A program made the position numbers and the translations under genes. Source: Aspidiotus rigidus (Eukaryota > Arthropoda > Insecta > Hemiptera > Diaspididae). Taken from it: a stretch of DNA of 64,000 nt. Positions 43,792 to 54,900 of this stretch are shown here, one piece after another. The notes under the pieces were generated by a model. It was not told the origin of the DNA. It worked only from the letters and a program-made list of their open reading frames with translations, and searched no databases. Every line of letters begins with the position of its first letter. Within the stretch, counting starts at the first letter, position 1. The stretch is from positions 2,170,001 through 2,234,000 of the forward strand of contig JAVHKY010000056.1 of the NCBI GenBank assembly GCA_035079385.1. The letters are read 5' to 3'.

Positions 43792-44046
43792 TTGAACAAT
43801 CAAACAGGAATGAACAAAATTTCGCGCAACTTAATACGAGGAATAGTTTTGAATCACTTACCCACGGGAACACTTCATCAAATATATTCAACTTCAAACC
43901 TAGAAATGAAGAAAAAATTCAATGAATTTCATTTCCATAGAATTGAGAGGGGTCAAATCAGTTGCGTAATAATGCAGTTCGACGTAAATGATGAAATCGT
44001 GGGAGGGAGGGCTGAAGTCATAGAGGAAGCGCCCGTAGCTAAGTAG
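43792..44046 (+). CDS. Unrecognised 84-codon ORF beside the Helitron
   Basis: An open frame with protein-like composition (KISRNLIRGIVLNHLPTGTL, then FHFHRIERGQISCVIMQFDV) lies just outside the Helitron 5' end. I see no domain, signal peptide or membrane segment. It may be an exon of a disrupted host gene or a chance frame. Confidence 0.25.
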   Translation: MNNQTGMNKISRNLIRGIVLNHLPTGTLHQIYSTSNLEMKKKFNEFHFHRIERGQISCVIMQFDVNDEIVGGRAEVIEEAPVAK

Positions 44047-45242
44047 CTTAGAGGAAATATAACTCGCCATCAACGAAGAATTGAATGAAATATCATGCAA
44101 CTGAAGAACAAATCTAGAGTTGCCAAGCTAAAAATACAATCAGTCCAGACCGACATTGATATCAGTAATACTACTTAGTGCCTAGTAGAATATTAAAATG
44201 ACGCGAAATATACTCGCTCATTTTGCGAGCTGATTGATGACCAGAAGGGCAGAATGTGCCTGTTATATCTAATCGCATCATACTATAGAGGACGATCTGA
44301 ATTTCTCTTGGCGATAAACGGCAACATGGTGAGCGGAGTTCTTTGAAGCTAGGTAGGTACCTAGATTTCAACAGTGATAATAATTCATAGAAGGTCGATA
44401 TTGGAATACAACTCTCCGGAAAAGTGGAAAAGATGATGCCTTAATTACCTGAGACAGCAGAATACATGGGGTCGTTATCCAAAACGAATTCTTTCGCGTA
44501 ACTCAAAATACACCATCACTAAATGACAAATTCGTAAAGCGCGAACATCAAACAATTTTGACAAGAAATAAGACGTACACAACACTAACGCACAGATTTA
44601 ATTTTGCGATGTTCTCGGAAGAAAAATTACGCGCGAACATACTTATATGGAGAAAAAACAACTTTAATGGAATTTTTGAGAAATTATAATAACTTACTAG
44701 GTAATACTATATTGAGTCATTAACCACATAATGGCAAATGGAATTTTACTTTACTTTGGAAAACAGAGAATCACGATCTTTACGAGGTAACTTCACACAA
44801 AGGAAACACAGTTGCAATCACTCATAATCATGAAAAGTATACCAATGGCTACTTCACAGCATTCTATGTTAGACAGATAGCAAAATTTATAAATTAAACC
44901 AATAAATCAAATATGACAAAGCATTTAATCTTCTTTATTCACTAATAACTGTGAGAAAAAATACAAGAACTGCAAAACAGCTGTATCATCATTTTACAAA
45001 AAATGGCGACTGAAATGCTGAAGATTCATTGTTCCGCACGTCCGAACTCTCGAAATATGCTCTCAGATGGAAGAACAAGGAGAACAACAGTCATAGTTCT
45101 GACTAATCATGGTTTGTCTGACAGATACACTCATCAAGACTCATCACTCATATGAATCACCTTCACCAGACTGCTGGATTGCTGGAGCAGGGAAATGACT
45201 GTGAAAGGGAATAATGGATTCATTCTGATGAAACACTACTAC
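44047..45242. other. No gene recognised
   Basis: AT-rich sequence without supported coding or repeat structure. Confidence 0.5.
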
Positions 45243-45244
45243 TA

Positions 45245-45367
45245 TACTCTGTTCACATTAAGGAAGGATAGAAATATGACCTTGAGAACGGAACGGTAGA
45301 TTAAAATTACCCGGAGCGTTCCGTTCTCGAGGTCATATTTCTATCCTTCCTTAATGTGAACAGAGTA
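45245..45367. mobile_element. Palindromic MITE, copy 1 (123 bp)
   Basis: The ends are TACTCTGTTCACATTAAGG and its inverted copy. The arms pair almost over their full length (about 50 bp each) around a 20-bp centre. TA dinucleotides flank both ends, consistent with a Tc1/mariner-type target duplication. Near-identical copies lie at 46391-46516 and 48919-49043. Confidence 0.9.
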
Positions 45368-45652
45368 TAATGAATAGCCTGCTGGGAAATGAATAAGTGG
45401 ACAGCTGTTCTCTGTGTAAGTAAGATGGGAACCTAACAATGAGGTATTTGCATTTTAACCGCCGCAAGTGACGCTGTTGTTGGTGTAAAACATAGCCCAT
45501 AAGGTGCAATGTTAATAAAATCCATTGTATAACTCAAAATAATTATTTTTTGCAAAAAATGAAAAAAACAAGAGTTGTAACTATTTTAATTTTCTTTTGG
45601 GCACGTCTATTTTCAGGTTATTCAAGTAACTTTTTTGAAATTGTCCCCTTAA

Positions 45653-46121
45653 CTGCCGTGCAAATAATGGTTGACGAACGTGCACTCCATTGGTTTTGGA
45701 GAAAAGGACAAAATTGATAAATAATCTCTCTGGTTACGTCGTATGATACTTGTTCGTCGAGTTCCGAAGTAAATTTTCACGAGAAATTCAATGGTGACCT
45801 TTTTTAGTGAAACTCGTTCCCTGATGAGATATACAATGAAACGCACGTTTGTCAAAAAAATTTCATTTTGACAAACGTGCATATTTCTCCATTACTCGAA
45901 AACGAGAGTCAACTGAAAGAAACGAACACCACCACTGAATTCAGCGTGAAAAATACTTTAGAATCAACTGTTCTTAATCGTCTAGGGAACAAATAATTTT
46001 TGACAAATGTTCAGAATCTGGTTTAAGTTGGAGAAGAGGTAACATTGATTTTCTGACAATATTGCTCTTTCTCCAAAACCAATGGAGTGCACGTTCGTCA
46101 AACATTTTATTTGCACGGCAG
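45653..46121. mobile_element. TTAA-flanked element with 55-bp inverted repeats
   Basis: It is flanked on both sides by TTAA (45649-45652 and 46122-46125) and has ends CTGCCGTGCAAATAATGG and its inverse. The terminal repeats extend about 55 bp (to GGTTTTGGAGAAA) with some mismatches. A further internal palindrome (GCACGTTTGTCAAAA..TTTTGACAAACGTGC) lies near 45850-45885. TTAA duplication is typical of piggyBac-like elements, but the end sequence is not one I can assign. No transposase is encoded. Confidence 0.75.
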
Positions 46122-46390
46122 TTAATAAAACAAGCTTCAACCGTTTGCCGCTACAGTAAATGTAGAGAGCGCTTCCTTTGCGTTAAGACTTAAGATCCGA
46201 ATGCTCGAAGGTCACGAGTGAGTGTTATTCAGCACGAGTCACAATTTCTTTTCCCCTTTATACCTTCCAACCATCTTCCAACTAATCCAACCTGAACCAG
46301 TCATCTTGTTTGTCATTCCTGCGGCTGCAGGCGTTCTTTATTTCAGAAGAGAGGCCGGGGTGGTGAACGGATGATCATCATTCTAAACTA

Positions 46391-46516
46391 TACTCTGTTC
46401 ACATTAAGGAAGGATAGAAATATGACCTTGAGAACGGAACGGTAGATTAAAATTACCCGGAGCGTTCCGTGGTTCTCGAGTTCATATTTCTATCCTTCCT
46501 TAATGTGAACAGAGTA
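46391..46516. mobile_element. Palindromic MITE, copy 2 (126 bp)
   Basis: Same ends and centre as copy 1, with TA on both sides (46389-46390 and 46517-46518). It differs from copy 1 by only a few bases, including a 3-bp insertion near the right arm (GTGGTTCTCG). The similarity suggests recent activity. Confidence 0.9.
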
Positions 46517-47844
46517 TAAACCGAGTTCTGCAACAGCCGGTCAAGCGAAAAGCCAAGAGTTTGCCGGACAAGATCTCTTGTAATGGGACGATAAGCCTTA
46601 TTTTATGGATCGTTGGCTTGTCGCTTGGTTGGCTAATGGCTTTATTTGCAGAACTCGCTTCAACTTTGGTGGCCGATTTAAATTCATATTACTGTATTAC
46701 AATGCGTTGCAATCGCCAATGCACAAGGAAAGAAAACAAGAAAATTATCATGATGAAGAAATGTTGTTTAGTATTACTAACGCTGCAAATTTGCTGTTTT
46801 CTTTTTCAGTTTTCCCTTCATTAAACTGCAATTCTCTCTCTGTAACTGTAATGTTCATGGCTTACAATATTGTCAAGTGTTGCTCTGGAACTAACAATCT
46901 AGCCATCATGTGAATTTTGTATTCTGCAATCTTTACTTATATGTAAGATGCAAAAGATGAACACAAGAATTCAGTTGAACACAATTAGTCATCATGATAT
47001 AAGGTACCTAACGCGGGAGATGAAATAAAAAAATTGCTAATGAGTTAAATTTACTTGAGTTTTCAGTTTTGAAAAAGTTCGAGTTTTTTTTAAGGTTCCC
47101 CAGCTACGGACATCCTAAAACTTTTTGGCTTGGTTGATAGATCCCTTAAATTTTTCATGGATTCGGAAATTGGAAATTGTTTTCTCTGTAAGAAAAAAAG
47201 GAAGTAAATATTTGAATTTAATAGGTATCAACTTCACCACCTATGATCAAGCTTTCATGCTGCATGTTGCAGTCCCATCATCATAACGCAACGACAGTTT
47301 TGCTGTAGCTGAACTGTATTTCATTTTACAGACCATAAAAAATGGAAACTATATGCTATGTACATATAAGTAATTAGATTAGGATCATCATTATTATTAT
47401 AGGCCTAATCAATACCAAAAAAAACATTGTGATCTTCATAATTAAGTACAAATATCTTTGTAATCTAATCTAAATCTTCCAACCACTCCACTGTTTCCCA
47501 TTTTAGAAAAATCAAGATGAACTCAATCTAACAAGTATTTATACAGAAAAAAAATTGAAATTGAAATATAAAATAATGCGAGTCAACCAAGTTTTAATTT
47601 TTTCAAATTCTTTATAGGTACCGGTAAATTTTTTCTCTATAAATAATAGCTTGCTATTAAGAATTGAAGGGTTATCTGTCAAAAAGGTACCCGATCAAAG
47701 TAATTCTCATGGAACCGGGTGCCCTTCTGATAGATAACTCCTCAATTGTAAGAATGGATTTAATCACAAAGCTTCAAAATCAATTCACTATAGAGAACAA
47801 TACATGATTATCTCAAAAATGAAAATATAGCAGGGTGATCAAGA
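46517..47844. other. No clear gene; small inverted repeat
   Basis: Overlapping plus-strand frames at 46561-46913 show no domain. An imperfect inverted repeat of about 40-bp arms lies at about 47660-47752 (GAAGGGTTATCTGTC..GATAGATAACTCCTC). Confidence 0.45.
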
Positions 47845-48045
47845 TTGAGGAAATATGACCTAGCAAAAATTGTTGCTCAACACTTATCAAAAAAGGCACC
47901 AAAGCTTGATCAGATATTCAATTTTGATGGTAGTATATATTCAGTACAGATAAATCCGATCACCATTCATTTAAATTTGGTCCCAGCATTTTTAGTACCA
48001 AGAAACCAGAACAATTACCTCCAAGCAGGGATGATAAGTTATTAG
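47845..48045 (+). CDS. Unrecognised ORF, possible Mab-21/cGAS-like fragment
   Basis: A 66-codon frame contains VQINPITIHLNLVPAFLVPR. The 'hydrophobic-x-L-V-P-A-F' pattern recalls the third catalytic-core strand of Mab-21/cGAS-like nucleotidyltransferases, where the block reads like I-x-V-D-L-V-P-A. Asn replaces the catalytic Asp here, and no other part of the fold is seen. It could equally be a chance match. Confidence 0.2.
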   Translation: MRKYDLAKIVAQHLSKKAPKLDQIFNFDGSIYSVQINPITIHLNLVPAFLVPRNQNNYLQAGMISY

Positions 48046-48190
48046 CTTAAACTTAGCTTAAAACTTAGAGGTTTTTAAAATTATCCGATTAGCTTAGGTG
48101 AAACTTTTTCATGCTAGAAGCGATCAGCTTTAAGATGCAAAGCTGTTACCTTAAAACTTAATTTGCATATTATTTTGTTCTTGTTGTCTA

Positions 48191-48429
48191 TTAGTATTTC
48201 GTGTAAAATTTACTGTAGAATTCAAAAGTGTCAATAAAATGATGTTTGGGGTCCACCAAAAGGCGCAATCGAAACTTTTCTTTTTTAATTATGTATTTCC
48301 CCAGTATTTTGCCACCAGTAGGATTTAGGAGCATCGTTTTGTAGCTAGTTTGTAACATTTCGAAGAGGTATGTGGAATATATAGAGGATTCTAATAATTC
48401 TATAAGTATTTTCAATGCTGAAAGCAATA
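48191..48429 (-). CDS. Putative last exon of an unknown gene
   Basis: A good acceptor (TTATTATTGCTTTCAG) leads into an open frame of about 78 codons. It reads LKILIELLESSIYSTYLFEM and then YKTMLLNPTGGKILGKYIIK and ends ..FYSKFYTKY before a TAA. Composition is protein-like and even. I do not recognise the family and could not find the upstream exon. MITE copy 3 lies about 500 bp upstream. Confidence 0.4.
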
Positions 48430-48918
48430 ATAAAAATAGAAAAAACTACGATATTCTTATTTGATAATACTCCGTAATACACTTTACCTACTGACAGTAA
48501 CGTGGTCTTCAAAGAATGAAAAAGCAGCTTACCAGTAATAGCTTTCAGCTGGCTTTTTAACTTGATGGAATATCCATTGACTGACTCATGAGCTGACTTA
48601 AAAGCTCAAAAAACAGCAGCTTCTGTGATTATGAAATACCTATATAAGTACTATGATTCTGCAAAGTATGATTTAATAAGGTTTCTATTCAGGGTCAACG
48701 AGAAACTAGTATAGAAAACAAAGAGTCAGTATAGGTTTCTAATTGGTGGCAGTTGTAGACTACATTATTAGAGTAAATTTATCTGGTGAACAAGTTAATA
48801 ACTTACTCATAGAAAATATTTCCAATCAAGAAGAAATAATATTATGATTCATTCGAGTGCAATTGAAAGTGCCCTAACATCAGCAAAAAATGAAATACTT
48901 ACTAAAAAAATGTTGATA

Positions 48919-49043
48919 TACTCCGTTCACGTTAAGAAAGGATAGAAAGTAGTACCTTGAGAACAGAACGCTCCAGGTAATTTCAATCTACCGTTCCGTT
49001 CTCGAGGTACTACTTTCTATCCTTTCTCAACGTGAACAGAGTA
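48919..49043. mobile_element. Palindromic MITE, copy 3 (125 bp)
   Basis: The ends are TACTCCGTTCACGTTAAG and inverse, flanked by TA (48917-48918 and 49044-49045). It is more diverged than copies 1 and 2: GTAGTACC replaces ATATGACC in the arms with compensating changes on the other side, and the centre is inverted (CTCCAGGTAATTTCAATCTA). So the palindrome itself is conserved rather than the exact sequence. Confidence 0.88.
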
Positions 49044-49072
49044 TAGTTATAATGCTAAAAATACAAGATAAT

Positions 49073-50206
49073 ATACCGGTACATTTGATAAAGTTATTAA
49101 AGTTGATATTCATTCTGATCAAGATAATCCTTTGCAAGGTGGAACTTATATTCAATTACCAAGTTTTATCAAGTACCTCAAAAGAAATATTGTATCAATG
49201 TGAAAAATATAAAAATTAATAAATTCAAATGTCTTGAACAAAAGTACATCTTAGATGCTTTCAATATGCTTCGGAAAGTATTTTAAAACCAGTTGAAAAA
49301 AATATTTATAGAGTTTGTAACTATGATATGGCAAAATATGAAGTCTTGAATATGGAATACCCAATTAAATTACTACGGTAGCTACCTGAAAATATTGAAA
49401 TACAAATGTAAGATCGTGAAATCTTAACAAATCATGTCGATGCAGTGTAAACACTGAATCGAAACAAAAAGTCGAGAGTCCCGTAGGAAATGCAGGTCAG
49501 CTGACTGCTCTCGGAAGATAACCAGATAACTATCGAAATACCTAATAAAGTCTACATGCAGAAAGAAACCTGCGAGTAGTGGACGACAAAAAGAATGCGT
49601 GCATTCTTACACAAATATTATGAGAATTTCATAAAAAATAGATCAATTTATAGATACAAAGATGATGAAATTAGCTTATAAATATTGTCAACGACAAAAA
49701 TTCAACAACAAGGAAGGACATACAAATTTACTCTTACTTAAAAAGCGTATTGTTGGAATTAAAAATTTAAGTGTTTTGCTAAGAGGGCAAATTCATCAAC
49801 ATTCAAATCACGTCCATGTTGCGTGAAGTATAAAACTTTTCAAATAGAGACTGAGTAGGTAAAGTTTTTATATTGAACATTGTAATTTATGAAAAACAGA
49901 ATATTAAAATGCCAACTAATAAAATTAGAAAATCCTATTCATTTCATGCTGAACAATATTATCCATTCCATATATTTCAACATTGGATTTTGAATGCACA
50001 TTAAAAAAGATGAAAAAATAAAATAACTAAAACAACAAAATACATAATATTATATTCATAAGCATGTTCCAAATAGTTTCTGTTTCTATTCAGATGAAAT
50101 GAGAGCACAATTAGTTCACAATAGTATAGAGACATTAATAAAATATTTCAATAAAATGCTACAAGATCATGGAAAAAAATATCATGGCCCGAAATAAAAT
50201 GAAATT
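49073..50206 (+). pseudogene. Polinton/Maverick-type DNA polymerase B, decayed N-terminal part
   Basis: Plus-strand fragments in different frames read YTGTFDKVIKVDIHSDQDN and GGTYIQLPSFIK; then ILKPVEKNIYRVCNYDMAKY; then LDFECTLKKMKK (exonuclease motif I context, D-F-E); then HKHVPNSFCFYSDEM. This order matches the N-terminal and exonuclease region of protein-primed polymerases of Polinton-like elements in arthropod genomes. Many stops and indels show it is an old fossil. The polymerase palm motifs are absent. The match is from remembered block order and should be confirmed by alignment. Confidence 0.6.
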
Positions 50207-50270
50207 TAACGATACCTATAAAATTAGTAGAACAAAAAAATGTAGAAGCGAGCGAAAAATGACAACAAAA

Positions 50271-50944
50271 TCACTTTTGTTTTGAAATTATCGAACTAAT
50301 AAGAGCTTGTTTCGCCTTAGCTGGTCTTCGTCGTTTACATTGCCTGTGCTTCATAAAGAAAGGATAAGTGCAACTCTAGTGCAAGTGCAGGTGGCCGGCG
50401 GATTGCCATGCATAGTATCTACCTCGATTTTCCATAATTCAGTACTCCAATCCTTGTATGCGTCGAACATTCTGAATTTCCAATTCTCAAATTTCTTCAA
50501 TTGTTTCGGTGTGATTTTGGCCGTATGTTTGGAAGAATTGGTGAAGTACAGGGTGGTGGTTTCATCTATAGTGCGTTGCAGTACCGGCTTATTACTGACA
50601 GCCTACTGATATCCGGCTGTCCACAGTTTTAACGGTATGAAAGGAGCTTCAGTGAAGAAGACGCAGTTGGTGGATGAGGGATCTCGTCGGTTTGACCACT
50701 TCTCAATCATTTCTGCGAGGAAATAGAGGAATTGACGTATGGGTAATCTTTCCCTGAAAATGTGCTCGCGCTTCACTGTAGTATTGGTCGACTCTACTCC
50801 ATTGTTGGTTGATGAATAACCCTGAGCTGCTCCCTCAGACCAATTTTTATTTTTCAACATCCACTGCTCTTTGAAGTAAGTGATGAAATAGTTTTTCGCC
50901 GTCTCTTCGTGTTTCAAGATTTTTGATTTTTTCTTTCGTAACAA
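50271..50944 (-). pseudogene. MULE-like transposase C-terminal part, broken
   Basis: The minus-strand frame at 50603-50944 contains YFKEQWMLKN, NWSEGAAQGYSSTNNGVEST, RERLPIRQFL and MIEKWSNRRD. After one in-frame TAG (50603-50605) it continues with TLYFTNSSK, ENWKFRMFDAY and a SWIM-like ATCTCTR. In another frame it ends with CKRRRPAKAKQALI and a stop at 50271. This order (transposase tail, SWIM zinc finger, basic KRRRPAKAKQAL end) is known from arthropod Mutator-like proteins. The nonsense codon and frameshift indicate a dead copy. A likely acceptor (TTTTTTGCAG) precedes the first frame. It is a different subgroup from the fragment at 17.8 kb. Confidence 0.72.
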
Positions 50945-51075
50945 ACTGCAAAAAATTTCGTATAGTAATCATTTTGATTTCATACAATATTATTTAGTGC
51001 GTTTCGTTTTCGTAAAAATTATTTTTCTATTTCGTTCTATTCATATTTCTCCTAAGAAATCCAAGCGAAATAAAT

Positions 51076-51944
51076 CTCACGATTTTTCCGAAAGTACGTT
51101 TAGTTTCATTACCTATCAGTTAATAAATTAGAAATATCCGCCATAATATCAAAAACTAAAAGGAATTTTTATACGTGCAAGGAATAATTCAAACGAAGAA
51201 AAACAAGGCTTTACCCGCACAAATTTTTATTTTTACACGACGTTTCGACCAACTGGTGGTCTTTTTCAAGTAACTACAAAATGTAACTGAATAGAAACTA
51301 AACTAAGAAGTACAGCTAATGTGAACGATGATTCAGAAAAAAAGTAAAAGTAAAAACAAGAAATTATTTGATATTCTTGATTACGGGAGTGTATAGCGAA
51401 GCGAAGTTTGCAGTATCGCTCTTGTAGTTCACGGTGTTGGCGCGTTTTATAATCTCAATAACCTCCCTGAGCTTTCGTTTTTTGCTGTTACATTCATTGG
51501 CCAAAATTTTAATGTTCTTAAAATTGAAGCTGTGGCCCATTTCTTTAGAGTGACTAGCGAGAGCAGTGTGATCATTCTGTAATCTTTCATCATATTTATG
51601 TTGGGAGATTCTGGCAGATAAAAACTGTTTGGTCTCACCAACATAAACTTGGGGACAATCGGAACACGGAATAGAATAAACAACACCAGCTCTTTTATTG
51701 AGGATTAGCTGTACTTCTTAGTTTAGTTTCTATTCAGTTACATTTTGTAGTTACTTGAAAAAGACCACCAGTTGGTCGAAACGTCGTGTAAAAATAAAAA
51801 TTTGTGCGGGTAAAGCCTTGTTTTTCTTCGTTTGAATTATTCCTTGCACGTATAAAAATTCCTTTTAGTTTTTGATATTATGGCGGATATTTTTAATTTA
51901 TTAACTGATAATGAAACTAAACGTACTTTCGGAAAAATCGTGAG
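51076..51944 (-). mobile_element. Compact Penelope-like element with inverted terminal repeats
   Basis: Two copies of a terminal repeat of about 243 bp, 51076-51320 and 51704-51944, lie in inverted orientation and are nearly identical. Each contains the Penelope-like core CGACGTTTCGACCAACTGGT. Between them is the GIY-YIG end of the coding region. Inverted terminal repeats around a 5'-truncated ORF are a recognised architecture of Penelope-like elements. Arm similarity and the intact ORF suggest a fairly recent insertion. Target-site duplication was not determined. Confidence 0.85.
51364..51717 (-). CDS. GIY-YIG endonuclease of a Penelope-like element (5'-truncated)
   Basis: Open for 117 codons to the TAA at 51364-51366. 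The protein reads RAGVVYSIPCSDCPQVYVGE, then TKQFLSARISQHKYDERLQN, and has a C-terminal helix with KKRKLREVIEIIKR. GVVY/YVG is the GIY-YIG pair. CSDC provides the Cys pair typical of the Penelope subfamily. The Arg of LSARI, the H of QHK and the Glu of REVIEI occupy the catalytic positions. The domain is therefore complete and unbroken. The upstream end runs into the inverted terminal repeat and has no RT and no own start codon, so no full element protein can be made from this copy. Confidence 0.88.
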   Translation of the reverse strand, partial: EVQLILNKRAGVVYSIPCSDCPQVYVGETKQFLSARISQHKYDERLQNDHTALASHSKEMGHSFNFKNIKILANECNSKKRKLREVIEIIKRANTVNYKSDTANFASLYTPVIKNIK

Positions 51945-54900
51945 CACGCAAGTTAAATTACAGAGGACTTCGTCGTCCCTTGAATTTTTGAAATAAATCT
52001 CGCGAGAAAAATTATGAGTTTTGAATCGGTTCTTGTTTGTGATTCTTGAAGGCAAACAGAATAGGCAACACAACTGTCTTTCAGACTCCTCTTGTGAAAG
52101 CGAGCTGTACAGCACGAGTAAATATGATTTAGAAATTACAATAAATCGTCAAAAATAGTATCAAAGAAAAGTGGAAAGAGATTCTTGTCGCGAAAAATAT
52201 ATTTAATTGTAACCAACAGTTTTTCTTTTCGGTCAACTGGTGATTTTTTTCAGTAACCAAACTAATTCATTCTTTAAGCAGGAGGAATATTTTTCTTCTT
52301 TTTGGAAGCTTCTAGGCAACCAAGAAAAAAAAAAAAGAAAAAGTTCTTTTCAAAAAATGTGAATATAAAGATATTTTAGAATAGCGAAGCTAGAGATTCT
52401 TTCCAATTTCTACCTAACCCGTAGAACAGGTCCGCAACTTATCTCGATTAACTTCGCTGCAGACACCGCCATCATATTTCTCCCGTAGGCAACTTCTATC
52501 GCACGCTTTTTCCCCCATTCAAGGTGTAAACTAAGTCCGTTTTATACTCTGACGATGAAGTTAGTACAAGATAATTTGGTCAGTTTTGGAGAGTAAGTTG
52601 AAATTTTTGCGGTTGGTTGTTTTATATATGCTGTAGTACATCTAGGCAACCAGTACATTTGGGTTTTCACGCGATCACCGTGTTACAAGCGAGTTTTTTT
52701 CGGCTGGCCACTAAACAAGGGCAAGTTTGAAAAAATTGTTTTCTTATCTTCACGCTTACGCTAATTTTAAAAATCCTACTTTGGGGTTCAAATCCTACCA
52801 GCTCCACTTTTTTTTTTTTTTTTTTTTTCAGTTTTCTTATGTGTTTTTTTCTTTTAATTTTCATTGGTACCCTTTTAATTTCATTTTTTCACAGAAGAAA
52901 CCATTAGAAATTAATAGAATTGGGCAAGTTTGAAAAAATTGTTTTCTCATCTTCACGCTAACGCTACGGAGACACCATAAAAAAATGATACATTGAATTG
53001 TTTTTCCTTTGATAAGCAAATTTACTCATTTATTAGACTAAGGAAGAAACCATGGGGGAAAAAGCTCGGGACGCAACAAACATATTTTTAGTTTATAAAG
53101 ATTTCAAAATACTACATTTCTTTGCAAATTGGCAGGATAAGCGGCCGTCGATGAGTTGCGAATGTCGCGGAGTGGAAGCACGAATAGAAAACGGATATAA
53201 AAATATCTACGAAGTTTTTTCTCAAGTCCCTCCTCTCCATAGATCCACCTCTGGCAGATTTTCATTCACTCGTTGTTTCTAAAACAGATTTTCATATCTA
53301 GTAAAATTTCTACAGACTCAAAGAAAGGTATTATATCCTGGATTGCAAATTTCTTGCTAATGTACCCTTTCTCCATCTCCCCCATACATCCGATGGTTTT
53401 TTGGGAAATATTACGTCGCGCTGCACGAATAAACATACGAAGGTACGGTGTATGTTATTTGCTGTTTTATCTACTCGTTGCGTGCGTATAAAAGCGAGTG
53501 AAAAAATATCACCCCGTGATACTTTTATCTTCAAAAATGAAAAATGTCGAAAAAAATTCCGTGCGCAGGAAAAAAACTGAATTTATGAATTCGAGGGGAA
53601 TAACAACGGCTACGATGAAAATCGTTTTTGTGCTTTCTTTAAACACTATTTTAGCACTTATACACGAACACACAATCTTTATTGACTAAATGTTCTATTT
53701 GTTCACGAATCTAGAGGTAGGTCTGTAAGTGACATGAAAAATGAGAGTCTGTATTCAGGTTTCAAGGGGATAGCCGAATAACTTCAATCGTAATCGTTTT
53801 CCAGGATCAGATCTGATGGGCACCCATATGATCTTCAGTTTTCGTAGGAAACAAGTAATATTCGTAATTCATTATTAATTCGGAGTTTTGTTCAAAAAAC
53901 TTTTCATTTTATTTTCTTTTTCCCTTGATATTTATTTCAGTGGGTTTTTGATTCCTATGTTGGGATATCAATGCGTAATTAGATAATGTCGATGAAAATA
54001 TCCGAGGAGGGAAAGAATTAGGTCATCTCAAAAAGTATCCCAATCGTAATGAAAAATGGATTACGTTTGTACTTCGCCATTAGTTATTCAGAATATAGAA
54101 CTTACCTCCAGCAAACGGAATCCGAATCGTTAACGATATTTGAACAACGAGCTTTCTTTTCATAAAAGGTTCAATATTGTGAACAATTTACTTCCACGAA
54201 TATGAAAAAAGTTTCCGACTTTTTTTTAGCGAACTATCTACACTTAATGAGAAAACGATTAGGCCTATGAGATGCATTGCATCCGGGTATCTTTGAGAGG
54301 GAAAAAGCGTCGCAATTATCCTTTTGAAATTTCCTTCTTTAGATACTCGAGAAAAAAAAAAAAAATTACGTCCACGAGTATTTCTTGTGACTCATACATT
54401 TCGACATCGATTACATCATCTAGAGGGTGAGTAGGTAATTAATCATTGTGATAAATAACGCAATTAACACTATTCCCGAATCGCTTAACCGTTATAAATG
54501 AAATACCGAGAGAGAAAATTATCCAAAAAGAAAAAGAAAAAACTAACGCAAGCCTTTCTTTGAAGTTTTAATCTTCTATTTTTTTTTTCTCTCGCTGTTA
54601 GAAAACTTGCCGATCTAAATGATGCTGGCGTTATCAAGAGTTCAAGACGCCTTACATTATTTACGTTTGTGTCAATCCTCGACAGTATTTTTCAAAATAC
54701 TTACCTGTTTGACAGTGTAGTTATTTATTGTGAGGCAAAGAAAAATGCACATACATTTTATTTATTATTTTGTTGCATTATGTCATCGATTTTATTCGTC
54801 AAAACACTTTAGAGAAAGACATTGAAAAAACACTATTTTCAAAAAATTTTTTATTATAAAAAACTTCACGCCACTTCCGTCACTATTTTCTCTTATAAGT

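Noticed and set aside
46561..46913. Two overlapping plus-strand frames after MITE copy 2
   Set aside because: No recognisable motif and no support for either frame over the other.
52785..52830. tRNA B-box-like GGTTCAAATCC followed by poly-T
   Set aside because: No A box, no acceptor or anticodon stem could be folded; could be a SINE remnant but unsupported.
53498..53689. Frame with a possible signal peptide (KIVFVLSLNTILAL)
   Set aside because: Ends after a few codons, no donor in a fitting place, and nothing downstream to join.
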